Below are positions 1 through 6,460 of a stretch of 22,245 nucleotides of DNA, piece after piece. Every line of letters starts with the position of its first letter. Positions within the stretch are counted from its first letter, which is position 1. The stretch is from Alphaproteobacteria bacterium (GTDB lineage: Bacteria > Pseudomonadota > Alphaproteobacteria > CACIAM-22H2): assembly GCA_016869415.1 (NCBI GenBank), contig VGEI01000017.1, forward strand, positions 1-22,245. Direction: 5' to 3'. Made by a program: the position numbers and the translations under genes. The notes under the pieces were generated by a model, which saw nothing but the letters and a program-made list of their open reading frames with translations, was not told the origin of the DNA and ran no database searches.

Positions 1-124
1 ATGGGGGCGTCGACAAGTCTCTGACAGTCACGGGAAGGGGGCTGCTCAGCGGTCGGTGTGTGGCTTGCGGCAGGCCTCCGCGCACGACATGATGGCCGCC
101 CTTTTTGCCCTAGGTAAACAAGCA
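1..124. other. Leading non-coding stretch before the first gene
   Basis: No gene can be supported here. The reading frame of the aldolase stays open back to an ATG at 56, but those 23 extra residues do not resemble the family N-terminus, and the conserved part begins at the ATG at 125. I see no convincing promoter hexamers. An AGG at 111-113 is the only weak ribosome-binding candidate. An 8-codon open frame starting at base 1 is too short to call. The true promoter of the aldolase pair may lie outside the window. Confidence 0.4.
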
Positions 125-889
125 ATGGACCTACCTCGTAATGCCTTCAAGCACGCCTTGGCTGCTCAGCAGATGCAGATCGGTCTGTGGAGTACATTGT
201 GCAGCCATATCGGTGCCGAGATCATTGCTGACTGCGGTTTTGACTGGATCCTGCTGGATACGGAACACTCTCCGAGCGACATCCCCATACTCGTTACCCA
301 GATGCAGGGGATGATGCGCGGGACAGCCACTCCGGTCGTGCGGCCTGCCTGGAACGACACAGTCCTGATCAAGCGGATCCTGGATGCGGGAGCGACGTCG
401 CTTCTCGTTCCGTTCGTGCAGAATGCAGACGAGGCTCGACGCGCCGTGGCCGCTACACGCTACCCGCCCCTCGGGGTCCGAGGCGTGTCGGGCAGCAATC
501 GCGCCGCGCGCTACGGCCGGATCAAGGACTATCTGCACCGGGCCAACGAGGAGATCTGCGTCCTGGTGCAGATCGAGACGGCCAGCGCGCTCGAGCAACT
601 CGAGGCGATTGCGGCGGTAGAGGGTGTCGATGGAGTGTTCATCGGGCCGGCTGATCTGGCTGCGTCGCTGGGTCACACGGGGGACCAACTGCATGCCACC
701 GTCCAGGCGGCCATTCAGGACGCCGGCCGGCGGCTGAAAAATGCCGGCAAGGCTGCCGGCATCTTGACTCCCGTTGAGGCTGACGCGAAACGCTATATCT
801 CCTGGGGGTACACGTTCGTTGCCGTCGGCTCGGACACCGGCGTACTGATCAAGGGCGCCGACGCTCTTGCTCGCGCATTCAAAGGATAA
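125..889 (+). CDS. HpcH/HpaI family class II aldolase
   Basis: A 254-residue cytosolic protein, close to the usual 250-265 of pyruvate-dependent HpaI-type aldolases, which reversibly split 2-keto-3-deoxy acids into pyruvate and an aldehyde. The key residues of E. coli HpaI (His45, Arg70, Glu149, Asp175) line up with H48 in LLDTEHSP, R73 in VVRPAWND, E151 in VQIETASA and D177 in FIGPADLA, so divalent metal and pyruvate binding look intact. The family glycine-rich loop GVRGVSGSNRAARYG is at 117-131. I chose the ATG at 125 because MDLPRNAFKHAL matches family N-termini; the frame is open further upstream. The stop lies 3 bases before the dehydrogenase ATG, so the two are surely co-transcribed. 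The aldehyde product cannot be told from sequence; 2-keto-3-deoxyglucarate (GarL-like) or heptenedioate (HpaI-like) substrates are both possible. Confidence 0.9.
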   Translation: MDLPRNAFKHALAAQQMQIGLWSTLCSHIGAEIIADCGFDWILLDTEHSPSDIPILVTQMQGMMRGTATPVVRPAWNDTVLIKRILDAGATSLLVPFVQNADEARRAVAATRYPPLGVRGVSGSNRAARYGRIKDYLHRANEEICVLVQIETASALEQLEAIAAVEGVDGVFIGPADLAASLGHTGDQLHATVQAAIQDAGRRLKNAGKAAGILTPVEADAKRYISWGYTFVAVGSDTGVLIKGADALARAFKG

Positions 890-892
890 ACC

Positions 893-1849
893 ATGGCTAC
901 GAAGCACGACCTGATCTCCGTGGGTAAAGGAATGCTCCTGCCGCCGCATGTCGAGGCGCTGCAGAAGGACTTCGCCATCCACTATCTCCCAGGAGCGGCG
1001 GCCGAGTGGCCGGCGTTTCTGGCACCGCTGGCGGGCAAAGTGCGCTTTTTACAGACCACCGGTTTCAACGGCGCCGATGCGGCACTGATGAACGCGTTGC
1101 CTAAGCTCGAGATCATCTCCTGCATCGGCGTCGGGGTTGACGCGATCGATCTCAAGGCTGCAAAGGCGCGGGGCATTGCCGTCACCAATACGCCGGAAGT
1201 CCTAAATGACTGCGTGGCCGATCTGGCAATCGGCCTGATGATCGGCGCCTCGCGGCGGTTGGCACTGGCCGACCGCTACGTGCGCTCCGGCGAGTGGGCG
1301 AAGAAGGGGGCGATGCCGGTCGCGTCGCGGGTCACGGGCAAGCGCCTCGGCATCATCGGCCTCGGCAAGATCGGCAAAGAGATCGCAACGCGCGCCAAGG
1401 GCTTCCGCATGGAGATCGGGTATCACGGCCGGAACAAGCAGGCCGATGTACCGTACCGGTATTTCGACGATGCGGCGAAGATGGCGGCCGAATCCGATTT
1501 CATCGTCGTCATCTGCCCGGGCGGCGAGGCCACGCGGCATATCGTAAACGAAAAGGTGATGCGGGCGCTGGGTCCGAAAGGCATCCTGATCAATGTGTCG
1601 CGTGGCTCGACGGTCGATGAACTGGCGCTGATCAGGGTGCTGAAGGAGGGCGCCTTGGGCGGCGCCGCTCTCGATGTCTTCGCGCAGGAGCCGACGGCGG
1701 CGCCCGAGCTATCGGCAATGGACAACGTTTTCCTCGCCCCTCACATCGGGAGTGCGACGTGGGAAACGCGCGTCGACATGGGCAATCTGGCGATTGCCAA
1801 TCTCGTTGCCCATCTGCAAGGAAAGAAGCTGCTGACGCCGGTTGTCTAG
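893..1849 (+). CDS. D-isomer-specific 2-hydroxyacid dehydrogenase (glyoxylate/hydroxypyruvate reductase-like)
   Basis: A 318-residue NAD(P)H-dependent dehydrogenase of the D-2-hydroxyacid family. The Rossmann motif GLGKIG is at 156-161, and the catalytic triad is present: R237 in NVSRGS, E266 in FAQEP and H284 in APHIGSATWETR. An arginine at 180 (HGRN), just after the second beta strand, is the kind of residue that favours NADPH in GRHPR-like members; that preference is inferred. AAAGGA at 881-886 is a good ribosome-binding site 6 bases before the ATG and overlaps the end of the aldolase gene. The pairing suggests it reduces a 2-keto acid or hydroxypyruvate-like product linked to the aldolase reaction. 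Its stop codon overlaps that of the convergent CoA-transferase gene in the palindrome CTAG at 1846-1849. Confidence 0.9.
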   Translation: MATKHDLISVGKGMLLPPHVEALQKDFAIHYLPGAAAEWPAFLAPLAGKVRFLQTTGFNGADAALMNALPKLEIISCIGVGVDAIDLKAAKARGIAVTNTPEVLNDCVADLAIGLMIGASRRLALADRYVRSGEWAKKGAMPVASRVTGKRLGIIGLGKIGKEIATRAKGFRMEIGYHGRNKQADVPYRYFDDAAKMAAESDFIVVICPGGEATRHIVNEKVMRALGPKGILINVSRGSTVDELALIRVLKEGALGGAALDVFAQEPTAAPELSAMDNVFLAPHIGSATWETRVDMGNLAIANLVAHLQGKKLLTPVV

Positions 1850-2514
1850 GCCGGGATCGGTCGCCAGTCGTTGGCCAGGCGGAGCCGCGCACCGGTCTTG
1901 CCTTGCAGTTCCTCGAATTCGAGCCCGGTAACCATCTCGCGCACCAGCAGTCCGTCGTTGGTGACGTCGATCACGGCTAGGTTGGTGTATATCCGGTCGA
2001 CCACGCCCTCGGCGGTCAGTGGGTAGGTGCAACGTTCGAGGATCTTCGGCGTCCCGTCTTTGGCGTTGTGCTCCATCAGCACCCAGACCCCGGCCGCGCC
2101 GGCCGCGAGGTCCATCGCCCCACCCACAGCGGGCGGAAACTTCTCGTCGCCTGTCGCCCAGTTGGCGAGGTCGCCGTTGGCGCCCACCTGCATTGCGCCA
2201 AGCAGGGCGAGATCAATATGGCCGCCGCGGATCATCGCGAAGGCGTCGGTGTGGTGGAAGATCGAGGCGCCCGTCAGCAACGTTACTGGCTGCTTGCCGG
2301 CATTGATCAGGTCGGGATCTTCTTTTCCGGCTGCCGGCGCCGGACCCATGCCGAGAATGCCGTTCTCGCTGTGATAGACGACTTCGCGGTCGGCGGGCAC
2401 GTAGTTGGCGACTTGGGTCGGCAGGCCGATGCCCAGGTTAACGTAGGCGCCATCCGGCACATCGAGCGCGACACGGCGGGCGATGGCGTCACGCGACAGG
2501 GGCTTGGCAGCCAT
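1846..2514 (-). CDS. 3-oxoacid CoA-transferase, subunit B
   Basis: A 222-residue beta subunit of a class I CoA-transferase (the ScoB/PcaJ/AtoA type), which moves CoA between succinyl-CoA or acetyl-CoA and a 3-oxoacid such as acetoacetate or 3-oxoadipate. The glutamate that forms the covalent thioester is E50 in the motif SENGILGMGP. The N-terminal NLGIGLPTQVANYVP region is also typical. AAGGAG lies at 2522-2527 on this strand, 7 bases before the ATG, and shares bases with the stop codon of subunit A, so the two subunits should be translated together. The substrate cannot be assigned from sequence alone. It is the last gene of the unit that starts with the type III polyketide synthase. Confidence 0.93.
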   Translation of the reverse strand: MAAKPLSRDAIARRVALDVPDGAYVNLGIGLPTQVANYVPADREVVYHSENGILGMGPAPAAGKEDPDLINAGKQPVTLLTGASIFHHTDAFAMIRGGHIDLALLGAMQVGANGDLANWATGDEKFPPAVGGAMDLAAGAAGVWVLMEHNAKDGTPKILERCTYPLTAEGVVDRIYTNLAVIDVTNDGLLVREMVTGLEFEELQGKTGARLRLANDWRPIPA

Positions 2515-2521
2515 GGGGACG

Positions 2522-2528
2522 CTCCTTA
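2522..2528 (-). promoter_or_regulatory. Ribosome-binding site merged with a stop codon (TAAGGAG)
   Basis: On the minus strand the stop codon TAA of subunit A (2528-2526) runs directly into AAGGAG (2527-2522), placed 7 bases before the ATG of subunit B. This arrangement couples the two translation events and fixes the start of subunit B. Confidence 0.7.
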
Positions 2529-3212
2529 CGCCCGGCCGGCCGGAGCCGGGTTTGAGACTTCGACGATGCGATCGACGAAGACGCCGGGTGTCACCACATG
2601 CTCGGGGGCGATCGCGCCGAGATCGACGATCTTGCGCGCCTGCACTACCGTCAGAGACGCAGCCATCGCCATGGTCGGTGCGAAATTCCGGGCGGCAAGC
2701 CGGAAGGTGAGGTTGCCCCAGCGGTCAGCGGTCTCTGCCTTGATCAGGGCAACGTCGCCCTTGAGTGGGGCTTCGAGCACGTAGTCGCGGCCATTGATCC
2801 GGCGGACCTCCTTGCCTTCGGCGAGCTTTGTGCCGGCTGCGGTCGGGGTGAAGAACCCGCCTATACCAGCGCCTGCCGCCCTCATGCGCTCGCTCAGGGT
2901 GCCCTGCGGCACGAGCTCGAGCTCGATCTTGCCCGCACCGTATAGCTCCTCGAACACGACCGATCCCGCGGAGCGCGGATAGGAGCAGACGATCTTGCGG
3001 ACGCGACCGGTAGCCAGCAGCTTGGCAATGTCGGTTCGGCCGGATCCGGCATTGTTGGTGACCGCCGTGAGATCTTTGGCGCCCTGGTCGATCAGCGCGT
3101 CGATCAGCTCGACCGGAATGCCGGCGTTGCCGAAGCCGCCGATAAGGATAACCGCGCCGTCACGGATGCCGGAAACCGCGGCGGGTAGCGAGGCAACACA
3201 TTTGTTCATCAT
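2526..3212 (-). CDS. 3-oxoacid CoA-transferase, subunit A
   Basis: A 228-residue alpha subunit of the ScoA/PcaI/AtoD type. The CoA-binding glycine-rich segment GGFGNAGIP is near residues 25-33, and the family segment VTNNAGSGRTDIAKLL is near 54-69. A second ATG directly follows the first, so the protein may begin one residue later. I see no good ribosome-binding sequence in front of it. It follows the methyltransferase-like gene by 12 bases and precedes subunit B by 11 bases. Both subunits are present and intact, so a working heterotetramer is likely. Placement behind a polyketide synthase hints that it supplies or recycles a CoA-linked acid for that pathway, but this is inference; a catabolic role is the alternative. 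Confidence 0.93.
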   Translation of the reverse strand: MMNKCVASLPAAVSGIRDGAVILIGGFGNAGIPVELIDALIDQGAKDLTAVTNNAGSGRTDIAKLLATGRVRKIVCSYPRSAGSVVFEELYGAGKIELELVPQGTLSERMRAAGAGIGGFFTPTAAGTKLAEGKEVRRINGRDYVLEAPLKGDVALIKAETADRWGNLTFRLAARNFAPTMAMAASLTVVQARKIVDLGAIAPEHVVTPGVFVDRIVEVSNPAPAGRA

Positions 3213-3224
3213 GGCGGCGGGAGA

Positions 3225-3728
3225 TTAGTCGAGGGCCCGCCGTTCTGCCAGAGCCTCATTCTCGGCGCGGATGCGTACCCATAGCAGGGCGGCATTGAGG
3301 CCGGAGAAAACCAGCGCCGCTTCCCAGAGGCCGAAGACCAGGGGCAAGGCGGCGATCTCGCCGGCCACGACGAGATAGTTCGGATGGCGGACATAGCGAT
3401 AGGGTCCAGTCCGCACGAGCGGCGTCCCGGGGATCGTCACGATGCGCGTCGTCCACAGCCGCCCCAGGGATGCCATCACCCAGAGCCGAGCGGCCTGAAG
3501 CAGCAGGAAGACCGTCAGCCAGAGGACGTCGACCGGTGCGTCGTGAGGGGTAAGCAGTACAAGCGCCGTCAGCCAAGCGGCATGCAGCACGACGAAGTAG
3601 TGATAGTGTTCGGGGGCGACCTCAATGGCGCCCTCGGCGAGTAGTTTTTCCGTGTTTCGCCGGGCGATCCAGAGCTCGCCGAGCCGCTGCAGCAAGACCG
3701 CGCCGAGGATGATCTGAACGGCGGTCAT
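3225..3728 (-). CDS. Isoprenylcysteine carboxyl methyltransferase (ICMT) family membrane protein, YpbQ/BpsB-like
   Basis: A 167-residue, mostly hydrophobic protein with about four membrane segments. The C-terminal half has the ICMT signature: GPYRYVRHPNYLVVAGE, followed by a hydrophobic stretch and VRIRAENEAL, which form the S-adenosylmethionine site in this family. Length and layout match Bacillus subtilis YpbQ (BpsB), encoded next to the type III polyketide synthase BpsA, which O-methylates alkylpyrones. Here the start overlaps the end of the polyketide synthase gene by 4 bases (3725-3728), the same gene pairing. The likely role is therefore methylation of a pyrone or resorcinol made by the neighbour, at the inner membrane. 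The family is known; the substrate is inferred from context. Confidence 0.85.
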   Translation of the reverse strand: MTAVQIILGAVLLQRLGELWIARRNTEKLLAEGAIEVAPEHYHYFVVLHAAWLTALVLLTPHDAPVDVLWLTVFLLLQAARLWVMASLGRLWTTRIVTIPGTPLVRTGPYRYVRHPNYLVVAGEIAALPLVFGLWEAALVFSGLNAALLWVRIRAENEALAERRALD

Positions 3729-4852
3729 GGCCGTTCGAGCGTCATGAATGCAGCGGTAAAGCCCGGCCCCAGCGCAGAGAGCAGGACGCGCCGCGGCGAC
3801 GCCTCTCCCCGCAGGTGGCGATCGAGGACGAACAGCACGGTCGCAGCCGACATGTTGCCGTACCGCCGCAACACATAGCGGGCTTCATGCATCGTGCCGG
3901 GTCGGAGGTGGAGCGCATCTTCGAGGGCAGCAATTACCTTCGTGCCACCCGGATGGCAGACGAAGCTGTCGATATCGTTCCGGGTGAGGTCGTGACGGGC
4001 GAGGAAAGCATCGGCAGCGGCGCAAAACTCGTCACGGACCAACGTAGGAATATCCCGGGAAAACAGTACACCTAGCCCGTCATCCTCGACCTGCCAACCC
4101 ATCACGTTGAGGGAGTCCGGCCAGGTATGCTCGCCGCTCTTGCCGATCGCCAATGCCCGCCCGGCGTCGCTGCCTCCGGGGCCGATCAGCGCGGCTGCTG
4201 CGCCGTCACCGAACAATGCAGCGGCAATGATGTTGCTCTTGGACTGATCAGTCTTGCGGAAAGTTAGAGCGCAGAGCTCGACGACGAGAAACAGCACGCG
4301 CGCCCCCGGCATAGCCCGGGCAAGTGCTGCAGCACGCGCCAAGCCGAGCACGCCGCCGGCGCAGCCGAGGCCAAAGATCGGCAGCCGCACGACATCCGAG
4401 CGCAGGCCGAGCCGGTTGACGAGATGCGCGTCCAGGCTTGGCGTTGCGATACCGGTTGTCGACACAGTGACGATGGCGTCGATCTCGGTGGCCTCGCAGG
4501 CTGCGTTGGCCAAGCATGCATCTGCGGCCTCCCCCAGCAGGGCCAGGGCGTTATCGATATATAAGCGGTTGCGTTCCGACCAAGAATGAGGCTTTTCGTA
4601 CCAGTCAAGCGGCACGCAGGAGTGGCGCGTCGCGATCCCGGCATTCTCGAACACGGGCAGGAGGCGATCGATGTCAGAGCGCCTCCCGTCGAATAGCGAT
4701 GCGGCTCGCGCGACGACGTCGGACTGGCGCAGGACTATCGGGGGGACCGACGTCGCCAACGACAGCAGGGCCGTCTGCCCGCCATCTGCGCGACTGGAAT
4801 AGTGGGTGGGGGAGGCTATTGCCGAAGCAAGGCCGGAGCTATCCTGCGGCAT
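3725..4852 (-). CDS. Type III polyketide synthase (chalcone/stilbene synthase family)
   Basis: A 375-residue homodimeric-type ketosynthase. The catalytic triad is complete: C164 in FGLGCAGGVLG, H300 in SFVCHPGG and N333 in RRYGNMSAAT. The C-terminal GPGF loop (362-365) is present. Such enzymes load an acyl-CoA starter, extend it with malonyl-CoA and cyclise the chain to alkylpyrones, resorcinols or related phenolic lipids. The length fits bacterial ArsB/BpsA-like enzymes. The start at 4852 is the only ATG near the conserved N-terminus (TALLSLATSVPP begins at residue 27). It overlaps the ATG of the divergent hydrolase within CATG at 4850-4853, so its promoter must lie inside the hydrolase gene. 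It heads a four-gene minus-strand unit with the ICMT-like gene and the CoA-transferase subunits. Confidence 0.93.
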   Translation of the reverse strand: MPQDSSGLASAIASPTHYSSRADGGQTALLSLATSVPPIVLRQSDVVARAASLFDGRRSDIDRLLPVFENAGIATRHSCVPLDWYEKPHSWSERNRLYIDNALALLGEAADACLANAACEATEIDAIVTVSTTGIATPSLDAHLVNRLGLRSDVVRLPIFGLGCAGGVLGLARAAALARAMPGARVLFLVVELCALTFRKTDQSKSNIIAAALFGDGAAAALIGPGGSDAGRALAIGKSGEHTWPDSLNVMGWQVEDDGLGVLFSRDIPTLVRDEFCAAADAFLARHDLTRNDIDSFVCHPGGTKVIAALEDALHLRPGTMHEARYVLRRYGNMSAATVLFVLDRHLRGEASPRRVLLSALGPGFTAAFMTLERP

Positions 4853-4853
4853 G
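4850..4853. other. Overlapping divergent start codons (CATG)
   Basis: The palindrome CATG holds the polyketide synthase ATG on the minus strand (4852-4850) and the hydrolase ATG on the plus strand (4851-4853). No intergenic space exists if both starts are right. An alternative start for the hydrolase is TTG at 4875, behind GGAGG at 4865-4869; it would yield MFAGFSQHRV, very like the N-terminus of known fluoroacetate dehalogenases, and leave 22 bases between the genes. Confidence 0.6.
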
Positions 4854-5744
4854 TCCGTCCCCGTGGAGGAGTTCTTGTTTGCGGGATTCAGTCAACACAG
4901 AGTGAACGCCAACGGGGTGGAGATCAACTTCCGTCGAGACGGTGACGGGCCGCCGCTGCTCCTCCTGCACGGTTATCCGCAGACACACGCGATGTGGCAC
5001 GCTGTGGCTCCGGCACTGGCGCGAAGATTCACTGTCATCGCGGCTGACTTGCGCGGCTATGGGGATTCGGCGAAGCCTGCGGGCGATGCGGCCCATCTGG
5101 CGTATTCGAAGCGTACGATGGCACTCGATATGATAGCCCTGATGGCGGCGCTGGGGTGGCAACGTTTTGCCGTCGCGGGCCACGACCGCGGCGGACGCGT
5201 GGCGTATCGTATGGCGCTGGACCACCCTGCTGCCGTGGAAAAGCTTGCGGTATTGGATATTGTCACGACACACGCCATGTGGTTGAGCATGAACAAGGAG
5301 GCGGCGTTCGGCGCCTACCATTGGCTTTTCCTGGCCCAGCGCGATGGGCTTCCTGAGCGGCTGATCGGACATGATCCCGAGTGGTATCTGCGCGAGACGC
5401 TGCGGCGGTGGACTGCGCCGGTCTTCGCTTTCGCACCAGAGGCGATGGCGGAGTATATCCGCTGTTTCAAGGACCCGGCGGCGATCCATGGAGCGTGTGA
5501 GGACTATCGAGCCGGGGCAACGATCGACTTCGAACTCGACACAGCGGATTTCGGCAAGCGGCGGATCGGCTGCCCGGTGCTGGCCCTCTGGGGCGAGGCC
5601 GGCATTGCCAGACGCATGAGCGACGTGCTTGCCGCATGGCGACCCTGGGCCGAGGATTTGCGAGGCGAGGCGGTCGCCTGTGGACACTTTCTCGCGGAAG
5701 AGGCGCCTGACCCGACCATAAAGGCGCTGGAGGCGTTTTTCTGA
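4851..5744 (+). CDS. Alpha/beta hydrolase, fluoroacetate dehalogenase-like
   Basis: A 297-residue alpha/beta hydrolase with close similarity to bacterial fluoroacetate dehalogenases, which hydrolyse haloacetates to glycolate and halide through an aspartyl ester. All residues described for the Rhodopseudomonas palustris enzyme RPA1163 (D110, R111, R114, D134, H155, W156, Y219, H280) have counterparts at almost the same numbers: D112, R113 and R116 in GHDRGGR, D136 in VLDIV, H157 and W158 in AYHW, Y219 in EDYRAG, and H279 in CGHFL. The oxyanion motif HGYPQTHAMW is at 40-49. The start at 4851 is the first ATG; TTG 4875 is a good alternative with a better ribosome-binding site. The gene overlaps the next one by one base (TGATG). 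Real substrate use is inferred; related hydrolases may act on other haloacids or epoxides. Confidence 0.88.
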   Translation: MSVPVEEFLFAGFSQHRVNANGVEINFRRDGDGPPLLLLHGYPQTHAMWHAVAPALARRFTVIAADLRGYGDSAKPAGDAAHLAYSKRTMALDMIALMAALGWQRFAVAGHDRGGRVAYRMALDHPAAVEKLAVLDIVTTHAMWLSMNKEAAFGAYHWLFLAQRDGLPERLIGHDPEWYLRETLRRWTAPVFAFAPEAMAEYIRCFKDPAAIHGACEDYRAGATIDFELDTADFGKRRIGCPVLALWGEAGIARRMSDVLAAWRPWAEDLRGEAVACGHFLAEEAPDPTIKALEAFF

Positions 5745-6460
5745 TGTCGCTGCCATCGGGTGAGGAAGTACCGATCAGCTTTCACTTGAGCCTCATGGCC
5801 CGGATACGCGCCTACTTTTTTGCCGGGATCCTGATCACGGCGCCGATCTCGATCACCTTCTATATTGCCTGGATTCTGGTCAACTTCGTCGACGGCCAGG
5901 TCGCACGCCTGCTGCCGGCGGACTACAACCCGAATACGTACCTGCCGTTCAGTATCCCCGGCCTTGGCCTGATCGTGGCCATCAGCATGCTGACGCTGAT
6001 CGGCTGGATCACGGCAGGCTTCCTGGGGCGCCTGTTCCTGCGTGTCAGCGAAGCGATCCTCCGGCGTATGCCGGTCGTCAGCTCCATCTACAGCTGGGTC
6101 AAGCAGATCTTCGAGACGGTATTCCATGAGCGCGCCTCGCCGTTTCGCGAGGTCGTGTTGGTCGAGTTCCCTCGCAAGGGGCTATGGCGCATCGGCTTCG
6201 TCACCGGCCGAACGCCGGGCTCGATGCAGGACATATCGCCAGCCGGCCTGCTCAACGTATTTCTGCCCGGCACGCCCAATGCAGCGTCCGGATTTCTTGT
6301 GCTGGTGCCGACTGAGGACATCTATCGCGTCGATCTGACGCCTGAAGAGGCTCTGAAGCTGATCGTCTCTGCCGGGATAGCGACGCCGCCGGAGCGCATA
6401 GGCGTCGCGCCTCAACCCGATCGTAACAGCCTCACCGCCGCATCGCGTTCGAACAAGTAG
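5744..6460 (+). CDS. DUF502 (COG2928) family membrane protein
   Basis: A 238-residue protein of uncharacterised family DUF502. Two membrane helices are visible, about residues 25-47 (beginning FAGILITAPISITFY) and 71-97 (PGLGLIVAISMLTLIGWIT). They are followed by the conserved soluble part with RRMPVVSSIYSWVKQ (108-122), FPRKGLWRIGFVTG and VFLPGTPNAASGF. The ATG at 5744 shares one base with the hydrolase stop, so translation is probably coupled. In many alphaproteobacteria this gene lies next to recG, as here. The last 49 bases overlap the 3' end of recG on the other strand. Biochemical function is unknown. Confidence 0.88.
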   Translation: MSLPSGEEVPISFHLSLMARIRAYFFAGILITAPISITFYIAWILVNFVDGQVARLLPADYNPNTYLPFSIPGLGLIVAISMLTLIGWITAGFLGRLFLRVSEAILRRMPVVSSIYSWVKQIFETVFHERASPFREVVLVEFPRKGLWRIGFVTGRTPGSMQDISPAGLLNVFLPGTPNAASGFLVLVPTEDIYRVDLTPEEALKLIVSAGIATPPERIGVAPQPDRNSLTAASRSNK

